A DNA stretch of 64,000 nt from Osmia lignaria lignaria (lineage: Eukaryota; Arthropoda; Insecta; Hymenoptera; Megachilidae), in NCBI RefSeq assembly GCF_051020975.1, contig NW_027478166.1:11347501-11411500 (forward strand). Reading direction: 5' to 3'. Every line of letters begins with the position of its first letter. Within the stretch, counting starts at the first letter, position 1. The notes beneath the pieces are model-generated. The model saw nothing but the letters and a program-made list of their open reading frames with translations, was not told the origin of the DNA and ran no database searches. Shown piece after piece: positions 32,089 through 45,927 of this stretch. The position numbers and the translations under genes were made by a program.

Positions 32089-32732
32089 TCAGAAGCGTAG
32101 TTTTCGAGATATATCGAGATATTTAAAAGTTCCGAAGCCGCACCAACATAATAGAGATACAGAAGCACCGTGGCCCCTTTCTTTGAGATAACTCTGCACG
32201 ATTGCGAGCTGGAAATGCCACTTCCAGTTTAGCTGTGCAGAAGAAGAACAACAAGAAGAAGAAATATCTCGAAATATGTCCATCAGGACCCTTCCCTTGA
32301 GATAAATCTGCAAATATCTCGGAAACGAAGCGAGCTATGGCAAAATGTTAAGAGACCTTTTTTGTAGAAAATAATGTTTCCTACAATTTACGTTCTATGA
32401 TATTTTTTGATCAGAAGCGTAGTTTTCGAGATATATCGAAATATTTAAAAGTTCCGAAGCCGCACCAACATAATAGAGATACAGAAACACCGTGGCCCCT
32501 TTCTTTGAGATAACTCTGCACTAGTGCGAGCCGCAAATGCCACTTCCAGCTCAGCTGTGCAGAAGAAGAACAACAAGAAGAAGAAATATCTCGAAATATG
32601 TCCGACAGGCCCCTTCCCTTGAGATAAATCTGCAAATATCTCGGAAACGAAGCGAGCTATGGCGAAATGTTAAGAGACCTTTTTTGTAGAGAATTAAGTT
32701 TCCTACTTTTTATCTTCTATGATATTTTTTGA

Positions 32733-35700
32733 TCAGATGCGTAGTTCTCGAGATATATCAAGATATTTAAAAGTTCCGAAGCCGCACCAACATAATAGAG
32801 ATACAGAAACACCGTGGCCCCTTTCTTTGAGATAACTCTGCACTACTGCGAGCTGCAAATGCCACTTCCAGCTTAGCTGTGCAGAAGAAGAACAACAAGA
32901 AGAAGAAATATCTCGAAATATGTCCGTCAGGCCCCTTCCCTTGGGATAAATCTGCAAATATCTCGGAAATGAAGCGAGCTATGGCAAAATGTTAAGAGAC
33001 CTTTTTTGTAGAGAATTAAGTTTCCTACTTTTTATGTTCTATGATATTTTTTGATCAGATGCGTAGTTCTCGAGATATATCCAGATATTTAAAAGTTCCG
33101 AAGCGGCACCAACATAATAGAGATACAGAAACACCGTGGCCCCTTTCTTTGAGGTAACTCTGCACTATTGCGAGCTGCAAATGCCACTTCCAGCTTAGCT
33201 GTGCAGAACAAGAACAACAAGAAGAAGAAATATCTCGAAATATGTCCCTCAGGCCCCTTCCCTTGAGATAAATCTGCAAATATCTCGGAAACCAAGCGAG
33301 CTATGGCAAAATGTTAAGAGACCTTATTTGTAGAGACTTAAGTTTCCTACTTTTTATGTTCTACGATATTTTTTGATCAGATGCGTAGTTCTCGAGATAT
33401 ATCAAGATATTTAAAAGTTCCGAAGCCGCACCAACATAATAGAGATACAGAAACACCGTGGCCCCTTTCTTTGAGATAACTCTGCACTATTGCGAGCTGC
33501 AAATGCCACTTCCAGCTTAGCTGTGCAGAAGAAGAACAACAAGAAGAAGAAATATCTCGAAATATGTCCGTCAGGCCCCTTCCCTTGAGATAAATCTGCA
33601 AATATCTCGGAAACGAAGCGAGCTATGGCAAAATCTTAAGAGACCTTTTTTGTAGAGAATTATGTTTCCTACAATTTACGTTCTCTGATATTTTTTGATC
33701 AGAAGCGTAGTTTTCGAGATATATCGAGATATTTAAAAGTTCCGAAGCCGCACCAACATAATAGAGATACAGAAACACCGTGGCCCCTTTCTTTGAGATA
33801 ACTCTGCACTATTGCGAGCTGCAAATGCCACTTCCAGCTTAGCTGTGCAGAAGAAGAACAACCAGAAGAAGAAATATCTGGAAATATGTCCGTCAGGCCC
33901 CTTCCCTTGAGATAAATCTGCAAATATCTCGGAAACGAAGCGAGCTACGGCAAAATGTTAAGAGACCTTTTTTGTAGAAAATTAGGATTCCTACTTTTTA
34001 TGTTCTATGATATTTTTTGAACAGATGCGTAGTTCTCGAGATATATCAAGATATTTAAAAGTTCCGAAGCCGCACCAACATAATAGAGATACAGAAACAC
34101 CGTGGCCCCTCTCTTTGAGATAACTCTGCACAATTGCGAGCTGCAAATGCCACTTCCAGCTTAGCTGTGCAGAAGAAGAACAACAAGAAGAAGAAATATC
34201 TCGAAATATGTCCGTCAGGCCCCTTCCCTTGAGATAAATCTGCAAATATCTCGGAAACGAAGCGAGCTATGGCAAAATGTTAAGAGACCTTTTTTGTAGA
34301 GAATTATGTTTCCTACAATTTATGTTCTACGATATTTTTTGATCAGAAGCGTAGTTTTCGAGATATATCGAGATATTTAAAAGTTCCGAAGCCGCACCAA
34401 CATAATAGAGATACAGAAACATCGTGGCCCCTTTCTTTGGGATAACTCTGCACTATTGCGAGCTGGAAATGCCACTTCCAGTTTAGCTGTGCAGAAGAAG
34501 AACAACAAGAAGAAGAAATATCTCGAAATATGTCCGTCAGGACTCTTCCCTTGAGATAAATCTGCAAATATCTCGGAAACGAAGCGAGCTATGGCAAAAT
34601 GTTAAGAGACCTTTTTTGTAGAGAATTAAGTTTCCTACTTTTTATGTTGTATGATATTTTTTGATCAGATGCGTAGTTCTCGAGATATATCAAGATATTT
34701 AAAAGTTCCGAAGCCGCACCAACATAATAGAGATACAGAAACACCGTAGCCCCTTTCTTTGAGATAACTCTGCACTATTGCGACCTGCAAATGCCACTTG
34801 CAGCTTAGCTGTGCAGAAGAAGAACAACAAGAAGAAGAAATATCTGGAAATATGTCCGTCAGGCCCCTTCCCTTGAGATAAATCTGCAAATATCTCGGAA
34901 ACGAAGCGAGCTACGGCAAAATGTTAAGAGACCTTTTTTGTAGAAAATTAGGATTCCTACTTTTTATGTTCTATGATATTTTTTGAACAGATGCGTAGTT
35001 CTCGAGATATATCAAGATATTTAAAAGTTCCGAAGCCGCTCCAACATAATAGAGATACAGAAACACCGTGGCCCCTTTCTTTGAGATAACTCTGCACTAT
35101 TGCGCGCTGCAAATGGCACTTCCAGCTTAGCTGTGCAGAAGAAGAACAACAAGAAGAAGAAATATCTCGAAATATGTCCGTCAGGCCCCTTCCCTTGAGA
35201 TAAATCTGCAAATATCTCGGAAACCAAGCGAGCTATGGCAAAATGTTAAGAGACCTTTTTTGTAGAGAATTATGTTTCCTACAATATATGTTCTATGATA
35301 TTTTTTGATCAGAAGCGTAGTTTTCGAGATATATCGAGATATTTAAAAGTTCCGAAGCCGCACCAACATAATAGAGATACAGAAACATCGTGGCCCCTTT
35401 CTTTGGGATAACTCTGCACTATTGCGAGCTGGAAATGCCACTTCCAGTTTAGCTGTGCAGAAGAAGAACAACAAGAAGAAGAAATATCTCGAAATATGTC
35501 CGTCAGGACCCTTCCCTTGAGATAAATCTGCAAATATCTCGGAAACGAAGCGAGCTATGGCAAAATGTTAAGAGACCTTTTTTGTAGAGATTTAAGTTTC
35601 CTACTTTTTATGTTCTATGATATTTTTTGATCAGATGCGTAGTTCTCGAGATATATCAAGATATTTAAAAGTTCCGAAGCCGCACCAACATAATAGAGAT

Positions 35701-38700
35701 ACAGAAACACCGTGGCCCCTTTCTTTGAGATACCTCTGCACTACTGCGAGCTGCAAATGCCACTTCCAGCTTAGCTGTGCAGAAGAAGAACAACAAGAAG
35801 AAGAAATATCTCGAAATATGTCCGTCAGGCCCCTTCCCTTGGGATAAATCTGCAAATATCTCGGAAACGAAGCGAGCTATGGCAAAATGTTAAGAGACCT
35901 TTTTTGTAGAGAATTAAGTTTCCTACTTTTTATGTTCTATGATATTTTTTGATCAGATGCGTAGTTCTCGAGATATATCCAGATATTTAAAAGTTCCGAA
36001 GCGGCACCAACATAATAGAGATACAGAAACACCGTGGCCCCTTTCTTTGAGGTAACTCTGCACTATTGCGAGCTGCAAATGCCACTTCCAGCTTAGCTGT
36101 GCAGAAGAAGAACAACAAGAAGAAGAAATATCTCGAAATATGTCCCTCAGGCCCCTTCCCTTGAGATAAATCTGCAAATATCTCGGAAACCAAGCGAGCT
36201 ACGGCAAACTGTTAAGAGACCTTATTTGTAGAGAATTAAGTTTCCTACTTTTTATGTTCTACGATATTTTTTGATCAGATGCGTAGTTCTCGAGATATAT
36301 CAAGATATTTAAAAGTTCCGAAGCCGCACCAACATAATAGAGATACAGAAACACCGTGGCCCCTTTCTTTGAGATAACTCTGCACTATTGCGAGCTGCAA
36401 ATGCCACTTCCAGCTTAGCTGTGCAGAAGAAGAACAACAAGAAGAAGAAATATCTCGAAATATGTCCGTCAGGCCCCTTCCCTTGAGATAAATCTGCAAA
36501 TATCTCGGAAACGAAGCGAGCTATGGCAAAATCTTAAGAGACCTTTTTTGTAGAGAATTAAGTTTCCTACTTTTTATGTTCTATGATATTTTTTGATCAG
36601 ATGCGTAGTTCTCGAGATATATCAAGATATTTAAAAGTTCCGAAGCCGCACCAACATAATAGAGATACAGAAACACCGTGGCCCCTTTCTTTGAGATAAC
36701 TCTGCACTACTGCGAGCTGCAAATGCCACTTCCAGCTTAGCTGTGCAGAAGAAGAACAACAAGAAGAAGAAATATCTCGAAATATGTCCGTCAGGCCCCT
36801 TCCCTTGGGATAAATCTGCAAATATCTCGGAAACGAAGCGAGCTACGGCAAAATGTTAGGAGACCTTTTTTGTAGAGAATTAAGTTTCCTACTTTTTATG
36901 TTCTATGATATTTTTTGATCAGATGCGTAGTTCTCGAGATATATCCAGACTTTTAAAAGTTCCGAAGCGGCACCAACATAATAGAGATACAGAAACACCG
37001 TGGCCCCTTTCTTTGAGGTAACTCTGCACTTTTGCGAGCTGCAAATGCCACTTCCAGCTTAGCTGTGCAGAAGAAGAACAACAAGAAGAAGAAATATCTC
37101 GAAATATGTCCCTCAGGCCCCTTCCCTTGAGATAAATCTGCAAATATCTCGGAAACCAAGCGAGCTATGGCAAAAGTTTAAGAGACCTTATTTGTAGAGA
37201 ATTAAGTTTCCTACTTTTTATGTTCTACGATATTTTTTGATCAGATGCGTAGTTCTCGAGATATATCAAGATATTTAAAAGTTCCGAAGCCGCACCAACA
37301 TAATAGAGATACAGAAACACCGTGGCCCCTTTCTTTGAGATAACTCTGCACTATTGCGAGCTGCAAATGCCACTTCCAGCTTAGCTGTGCAGAAGAAGAA
37401 CAACAAGAAGAAGAAATATCTCGAAATATGTCCGTCAGGCCCCTTCCCTTGAGATAAATCTGCAAATATCTCGGAAACGAAGCGAGCTATGGCAAAATCT
37501 TAAGAGACCTTTTTTGTAGAGAATTATGTTTCCTACAATTTACGTTCTCTGATATTTTTTGATCAGAAGCGTAGTTTTCGAGATATATCGAGATATTTAA
37601 AAGTTCCGAAGCCGCACCAACATAATAGAGATACAGAAACACCGTAGCCTCTTTCTTTGAGATAACTCTGCACTATTGCGACCTGCAAATGCCACTTGCA
37701 GCTTAGCTGTGCAGAAGAAGAACAACAAGAAGAAGAAATATCTCGAAATATGTCCCTCAGGCCCCTTCCCTTGAGATAAATCTGCAAATATCTCGGAAAC
37801 CAAGCGAGCTATGGCAAAATGTTAAGAGACCTTATTTGTAGAGAATTAAGTTTCCTACTTTTTATGTTCTACGATATTTTTTGATCAGATGCGTAGTTCT
37901 CGAGATATATCAAGATATTTAAAAGTTCCGAAGCCGCACCAACATAATAGAGATACAGAAACACCGTGGCCCCTTTCTTTGAGATAACTCTGCACTACTG
38001 CGAGCTGGAAATGCCACTTCCAGTTTAGCTGTGCAGAAGAAGAACAACAAGAAGAAGAAACATCTCGAAATATGTCCATCAGGACCCTTCCCTTGAGATA
38101 AATCTGCAAATATCTCGGAAACGAAGCGAGCTATGGCAAAATGTTAAGAGACCTTTTTTGTAGAGAATTATGTTTCCTACAATTTATGTTCTATGATATT
38201 TTTTGATCAGAACCGTAGTTTTCGAGATATATCGAGATATTTAAAAGTTCCGAAGCCGCACCAACATAATAGAGATACAGAAGCACCGTGGCCCCTTTCG
38301 TTGGGATAACTCTGCACTATTGCGAGCTGGAAATGCCACTTCCAGTTTAGCTGTGCAGAAGAAGAACAACAAGAAGAAGAAATATCTCGAAATATGTCCG
38401 TCAGGACCCTTCCCTTGAGATAAATCTGCAAATATCTCGGAAACGAAGCGAGCTATCGCAAAACGTTAAGAGACCTTTTTTGTAGAGAATTAAGTTTTCT
38501 ACTTTTTATGTTCTATGATATTTTTTGATCAGATGCGTAGTTCTCAAGATATATCAAGATATTTAAAAGCTCCGAAGCTGCACCAACATAATAGAGGTAC
38601 AGAAACACCGTGGCCCCTTTCTTTGAGATAACTCTGCACTATTGCGAGCTGCAAATGCCACTTCCAGCTTAGCTGTGCAGAAGAAGAACAACAAGAAGAA

Positions 38701-41700
38701 GAAATATCTGGAAATATGTCCGTCAGGCCCCTACCCTTGAGATAAATCTGCAAATATCTCGGAAACGAAGCGAGCTACGGCAAAATGTTAAGAGACCTTT
38801 TTTGTAGAAAATTAGGATTCCTACTTTTTATGTTCTATGATATTTTTTGAACAGATGCGTAGTTCTCGAGATATATCAAGATATTTAAAAGTTCCGAATC
38901 CGCACCAACATAATAGAGATACAGAAACACCGTGGCCCCTTTCTTTGAGATAACTCTGCACTATTGCGCGCTGCAAATGGCACTTCCAGCTTAGCTGTGC
39001 AGAAGAAGAACAACAAGAAGAAGAAATATCTCGAAATATGTCCGTCAGGCCCCTTCCCTTGAGATAAATCTGCATATATCTCGGAAACGAAGCGAGCTAT
39101 GGCAAAATGTTAAGAGACCTTTTTTGTAGAGAATTAAGTTTCCTACTTTTTATGTTCTACGATATTTTTTGATCAGATGCGTAGTTCTCGAGATATATCA
39201 AGATATTTAAAAGTTCCGAAGCCGCACCAACATAATAGAGATACAGAAACACCGTGGCCCCTTTCTTTGAGATAACTCTGCACTACTGCGAGCTGCAAAT
39301 GCCACTTCCAGCTTAGCTGTGCAGAAGAAGAACAACAAGAAGAAGAAATATCTCGAAATATGTCCGTCAGGACCCTTCCCTTGAGATAAATCTGCAAATA
39401 TCTCGGAAACGAAGCGAGCTATGGCAAAATGTTAAGAGACCTTTTTTGTAGAGATTTAAGTTTCCTACTTTTTATGTTCTATGATATTTTTTGATCAGAT
39501 GCGTAGTTCTCGAGATATATCAAGATATTTAAAAGTTCCGAAGCCGCACCAACATAATAGAGATACAGAAACACCGTGGCCCCTTTCTTTGAGATAACTC
39601 TGCACTACTGCGAGCTGCAAATGCCACTTCCAGCTTAGCTGTGCAGAAGAAGAACAACAAGAAGAAGAAATATCTCGAAATATGTCCGTCAGGCCCCTTC
39701 CCTTGGGATAAATCTGCAAATATCTCGGAAACGAAGCGAGCTATGGCAAAATGTTAAGAGACCTTTTTTGTAGAGAATTAAGTTTCCTACTTTTTATGTT
39801 CTATGATATTTTTTGATCAGATGCGTAGTTCTCGAGATATATCCAGATATTTAAAAGTTCCGAAGCGGCACCAACATAATAGAGATACAGAAACACCGTG
39901 GCCCCTTTCTTTGAGGTAACTCTGCACTATTGCGAGCTGCAAATGCCACTTCCAGCTTAGCTGTGCAGAAGAAGAACAACAAGAAGAAGAAATATCTCGA
40001 AATATGTCCCTCAGGCCCCTTCCCTTGAGATAAATCTGCAAATATCTCGGAAACCAAGCGAGCTATGGCAAAATATTAAGAGACCTTATTTGTAGAGAAT
40101 TAAGTTTCCTACTTTTTATGTTCTACGATATTTTTTGATCAGATGCGTAGTTCTCGAGATATATCAAGATATTTAAAAGTTCCGAAGCCGCACCAACATA
40201 ATAGAGATACAGAAACACCGTGGCCCCTTTCTTTGAGATAACTCTGCACTATTGCGAGCTGCAAATGCCACTTCCAGCTTAGCTGTGCAGAAGAAGAACA
40301 ACAAGAAGAAGAAATATCTCGAAATATGTCCGTCAGGCCCCTTCCCTTGAGATAAATCTGCAAATATCTCGGAAACGAAGCGAGCTATGGCAAAATCTTA
40401 AGAGACCTTTTTTGTAGAGAATTATGTTTCCTACAATTTACGTTCTCTGATATTTTTTGATCAGAAGCGTAGTTTTCGAGATATATCGAGATATTTAAAA
40501 GTTCCGAAGCCGCACCAACATAATAGAGATACAGAAACACCGTAGCCTCTTTCTTTGAGATAACTCTGCACTATTGCGACCTGCAAATGCCACTTGCAGC
40601 TTAGCTGTGCAGAAGAAGAACAACAAGAAGAAGAAATATCTCGAAATATGTCCCTCAGGCCCCTTCCCTTGAGATAAATCTGCAAATATCTCGGAAACCA
40701 AGCGAGCTATGGCAAAATGTTAAGAGACCTTATTTGTAGAGAATTAAGTTTCCTACTTTTTATGTTCTACGATATTTTTTGATCAGATGCGTAGTTCTCG
40801 AGATATATCAAGATATTTAAAAGTTCCGAAGCCGCACCAACATAATAGAGATACAGAAACACCGTGGCCCCTTTCTTTGAGATAACTCTGCACTACTGCG
40901 AGCTGGAAATGCCACTTCCAGTTTAGCTGTGCAGAAGAAGAACAACAAGAAGAAGAAACATCTCGAAATATGTCCATCAGGACCCTTCCCTTGAGATAAA
41001 TCTGCAAATATCTCGGAAACGAAGCGAGCTATGGCAAAATGTTAAGAGACCTTTTTTGTAGAGAATTATGTTTCCTACAATTTATGTTCTATGATATTTT
41101 TTGATCAGAACCGTAGTTTTCGAGATATATCGAGATATTTAAAAGTTCCGAAGCCGCACCAACATAATAGAGATACAGAAGCACCGTGGCCCCTTTCTTT
41201 GGGATAACTCTGCACTATTGCGAGCTGGAAATGCCACTTCCAGTTTAGCTGTGCAGAAGAAGAACAACAAGAAGAAGAAATATCTCGAAATATGTCCGTC
41301 AGGACCCTTCCCTTGAGATAAATCTGCAAATATCTCGGAAACGAAGCGAGCTATCGCAAAACGTTAAGAGACCTTTTTTGTAGAGAATTAAGTTTTCTAC
41401 TTTTTATGTTCTATGATATTTTTTGATCAGATGCGTAGTTCTCAAGATATATCAAGATATTTAAAAGCTCCGAAGCTGCACCAACATAATAGAGGTACAG
41501 AAACACCGTGGCCCCTTTCTTTGAGATAACTCTGCACTATTGCGAGCTGCAAATGCCACTTCCAGCTTAGCTGTGCAGAAGAAGAACAACAAGAAGAAGA
41601 AATATCTGGAAATATGTCCGTCAGGCCCCTACCCTTGAGATAAATCTGCAAATATCTCGGAAACGAAGCGAGCTACGGCAAAATGTTAAGAGACCTTTTT

Positions 41701-42070
41701 TGTAGAAAATTAGGATTCCTACTTTTTATGTTCTATGATATTTTTTGAACAGATGCGTAGTTCTCGAGATATATCAAGATATTTAAAAGTTCCGAAGCCG
41801 CACCAACATAATAGAGATACAGAAACACCGTGGCCCCTTTCTTTGAGATAACTCTGCACTATTGCGCGCTGCAAATGGCACTTCCAGCTTAGCTGTGCAG
41901 AAGAAGAACAACAAGAAGAAGAAATATCTCGAAATATGTCCGTCAGGCCCCTTCCCTTGAGATAAATCTGCAAATATCTCGGAAACGAAGCGAGCTATGG
42001 CAAAATGTTAAGAGACCTTTTTTGTAGAGAATTAAGTTTCCTACTTTTTATGTTCTACGATATTTTTTGA
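32733..42070. repeat. HOR block B: 9-monomer unit, 2898 bp, with internal 3-monomer duplication
   Basis: The monomer with CCCTTGGGATAAATC is followed by one with TCCAGATATTTAAAAG and GAAGCGGCACC; this pair starts at 32733, 35631, 36597 and 39495. 36597-39494 and 39495 onward match over eight monomers (for example ACCGTAGCCTCTTTC at 37641 and 40539, exactly 2898 bp apart). 35631-36596 is a three-monomer partial copy, and the last copy lacks one monomer, ending at 42070. Confidence 0.85.
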
Positions 42071-45000
42071 TCAGATGCGTAGTTCTCGAGATATATCAAG
42101 ATATTTAAAAGTTCCGAAGCCGCACCAACATAATAGAGATACAGAAACACCGTGGCCCCTTTCTTTGAGATAACTCTGCACTACTGCGAGCTGCAAATGC
42201 CACTTCCAGCTTAGCTGTGCAGAAGAAGAACAACAAGAAGAAGAAATATCTCGAAATATGTCCGTCAGGCCCCTTCCCTTGGGATAAATCTGCAAATATC
42301 TCGGAAACGAAGCGAGCTATGGCAAAATATTAAGAGACCTTTTTTGTAGAGAATTAAGTTTCCTACTTTTTATGTTCTATGATATTTTTTGATCAGATGC
42401 GTAGTTCTCGAGATATATCCAGATATTCAAAAGTTCCGAAGCGGCACCAACATAATACAGATACAGAAACACCGTGGCCCCTTTCTTTGAGGTAACTCTG
42501 CACTATTGCGAGCTGCAAATGCCACTTCCAGCTTAGCTGTGCAGAAGAAGAACAACAAGAAGAAGAAATATCTCGAAATATGTCCGTCAGGACCCTTCCC
42601 TTGAGATAAATCTGCAAATATCTCGGAAACGAAGCGAGCTATTGCAAAACGTTCAGAGACCTTTTTTGTAGAGAATTAAGTTTCCTACTTTTTATGTTCT
42701 ATGATATTTTTTGATCAGATGCGTAGTTCTCGAGATATATCAAGATATTTAAAAGCTCCGAAGCTGCACCAACATAATAGAGGTACAGAAACACCGTGGC
42801 CCCTTTCTTTGAGATAACTCTGCACTATTGCGAGCTGCAAATGCCACTTCCAGCTTAGCTGTGCAGAAGAAGAACAACAAGAAGAAGAAATATCTCGAAA
42901 TATGTCCGTCGGCCCCTTCCCTTGAGATAAATCTGCAAATATCTCGGAAACGAAGCGAGCTATGGCAAAATGTTAAGAGACCTTTTTTGTAGAGAATTAA
43001 GTTTCCTACTTTTTATGTTCTATGATATTTTTCGATCAGAGGCGTAGTTCTCGAGATATATCAAGATATTTAAAAGTTCCGAAGCCGCACCAACATAATA
43101 GAGATACAGAAACACCGTGGCCCCTCTCTTTGAGATAACTCAGCACAATTGCGAGCTGCAAATGCCACTTCCAGCTTAGCTGTGCAGAAGAGGAACAACA
43201 AGAAGAAGAAATATCTCGAAATATGTCCGTCAGGCCCCTTCCCTTGAGATAAATCTGCAAATATCTCGGAAACGAAGCGAGCTATGGCAAAATGTTAAGA
43301 GACCTTTTTTGTAGCGAATTAAGTTTCCTACTTTTTATGTTCTATGATATTTTTTGATCAGATGCGTAGTTCTCGAGATATATCAAGATATTTAAAAGTT
43401 CCGAAGCCGCACCAACATAATAGAGATACAGAAACACCGTGGCCCCTTTCTTTCAGATAGCTATGCACTATTGCGAGCTGCAAATGCCACTTCCAGCTTA
43501 GCTGTGCAGAAGAAGAACAACAAGAAGAAGAAATATCTCGAAATATGTCCGTCAGGCCCCTTACCTTGAGATAAATCTGCAAATATCTCGGAAACGAAGC
43601 GAGCTATGGCAAAATGTTAAGAGACCTTTTTTGTAGAGAATTAAGTTTCCTACTTTTTATCTTCTATGGTATTTTCTGATCAGATGCGTGGTTCTCGAGA
43701 TATATCAAGATATTTAAAAGTTCCGAAGCCGCACCAACATAATAGAGATACAGAAACACCGTGGCCCCTCTCTTTGAGATAACTCTGCACAATTGCGAGC
43801 TGCAAATGCCACTTCCAGCTTAGCTGTGCAGAAGAGGAACAACAAGAAGAAGAAATATCTCGAAATATGTCCGTCAGGCCCCTTCCCTTGAGATAAATCT
43901 GCAAATATCTCGGAAACGAAGCGAGCTATGGCAAAATGTTAAGAGACCTTTTTTGTAGAGAATTATGTTTCCTACTTTTTATGTTCTATGATATTTTTTG
44001 ATCAGACGCGTAGTTCTCGAGATATATCAAGATATTTAAAAGTTCCGAAGCCGCACCAACATAATAGAGATACAGAAACACCGTGGCTCCTTTCTTTGAG
44101 ATAACTCTGCACTATTGCGACCTGGAAATGCCACTTCCAGTTTAGCTGTGCAGAAGAAGAACAACAAGAAGAAGAAATATCTCGAAATATGTCCGTTAGG
44201 CCCCTTCCCTTGAGATAAATCTGCAAATATCTCGGAAACGAAGCGAGCTATGGCAAAATGTTAACAGACTTTTTTGTAGAGAATTAAGTTTCCTACTTTT
44301 TATGTTCTATGATATTTTTTGATCAGACGCGTAGTTCTCGAGATATATCAAGATATTTAAAAGTTCCGAAGCCGCACCAACATAATAGAGATACAGAAAC
44401 ACCGTGGCCCCTTTCTTTGAGATAACTCTGCACCTTGCGAGCTGCAAATGCCACTTCCAGCTTAGCTGTGCAGAAGAAGAACAACAAGAAGAAGAAATAT
44501 CTCGAAATATGTCCGTCAGGCTCCTTACCTTGAGATAAATCTGCAAATATCTCGGAAACGAAGCGAGCTATGGCAAAATGTTAAGAGACCTTTTTTGTAG
44601 AGAATTAAGTTTCCTACTTTTTATGTTCTATGATATTTTTTGATCAGACGCGTAGTTCTCGAGATATATCAAGATATTTAAAAGTTCCGAAGCCGCACCA
44701 ACATAATAGAGATACAGAAACACCGTGGCCCCTTTCTTTGAGATAACTCTGCACCTTGCCAGCTGCAAATGCCACTTCCAGCTTAGCTGTGCAGAAGAAG
44801 AACAACAAGAAGAAGAAATATCTCGAAATATGTCCGTCAGGCCCCTTCCCTTGAGATAAATCTGCAAATATCTCGGAAACGAAGCGAGCTATGGCAAAAT
44901 GTTAAGAGACCTTTTTTGTAGAGAATTAAGTTTCCTACTTTTTATGTTCTATGATATTTTTCGATCAGAGGCGTAGTTCTCGAGATATATCAAGATATTT

Positions 45001-45927
45001 AAAAGTTCCGAAGCCGCACCAACATAATAGAGATACAGAAACACCGTGGCCCCTCTCTTTGAGATAACTCTGCACTATTGCGAGCTGGAAATGCCACTTC
45101 CAGTTTAGCTGTGCAGAAGAAGAACAACAAGAAGAAGAAATATCTCGAAATATGTCGGTTAGGCCCCTTCCCTTGAGATAAATCTGCAAATATCTCGGAA
45201 ACGAAGCGAGCTATGGCAAAATGTTAACAGACTTTTTTGTAGAGAATTAAGTTTCCTACTTTTTATGTTCTATGATATTTTTTGATCAGACGCGTAGTTC
45301 TCGAGATATATCAAGATATTTAAAAGTTCCGAAGCCGCACCAACATAATAGAGATACAGAAACACCGTGGCCCCTTTCTTTGAGATAACTCTGCACCTTG
45401 CGAGCTGCAAATGCCACTTCCAGCTTAGCTGTGCAGAAGAAGAACAACAAGAAGAAGAAATATCTCGAAATATGTCCGTCAGGCCCCTTCCCTTGAGATA
45501 AATCTGCAAATATCTCGGAAACGAAGCGAGCTATGGCAAAATGTTAAGAGACCTTTTTTGTAGAGAATTAAGTTTCCTACTTTTTATGTTCTATGATATT
45601 TTTTGATCAGACGCGTAGTTCTCGAGATATATCAAGATATTTAAAAGTTCCGAAGCCGCACCAACATAATAGAGATACAGAAACACCGTGGCCCCTTTCT
45701 TTGAGATAACTCTGCACCTTGCGAGCTGCAAATGCCACTTCCAGCTTAGCTGTGCAGAAGAAGAACAACAAGAAGAAGAAATATCTCGAAATATGTCCGT
45801 CAGGCCCCTTACCTTGAGATAAATCTGCAAATATCTCGGAAACGAAGCGAGCTATGGCAAAATGTTAAGAGACCTTTTTTGTAGAGAATTAAGTTTCCTA
45901 CTTTTTATCTTCTATGATATTTTCTGA

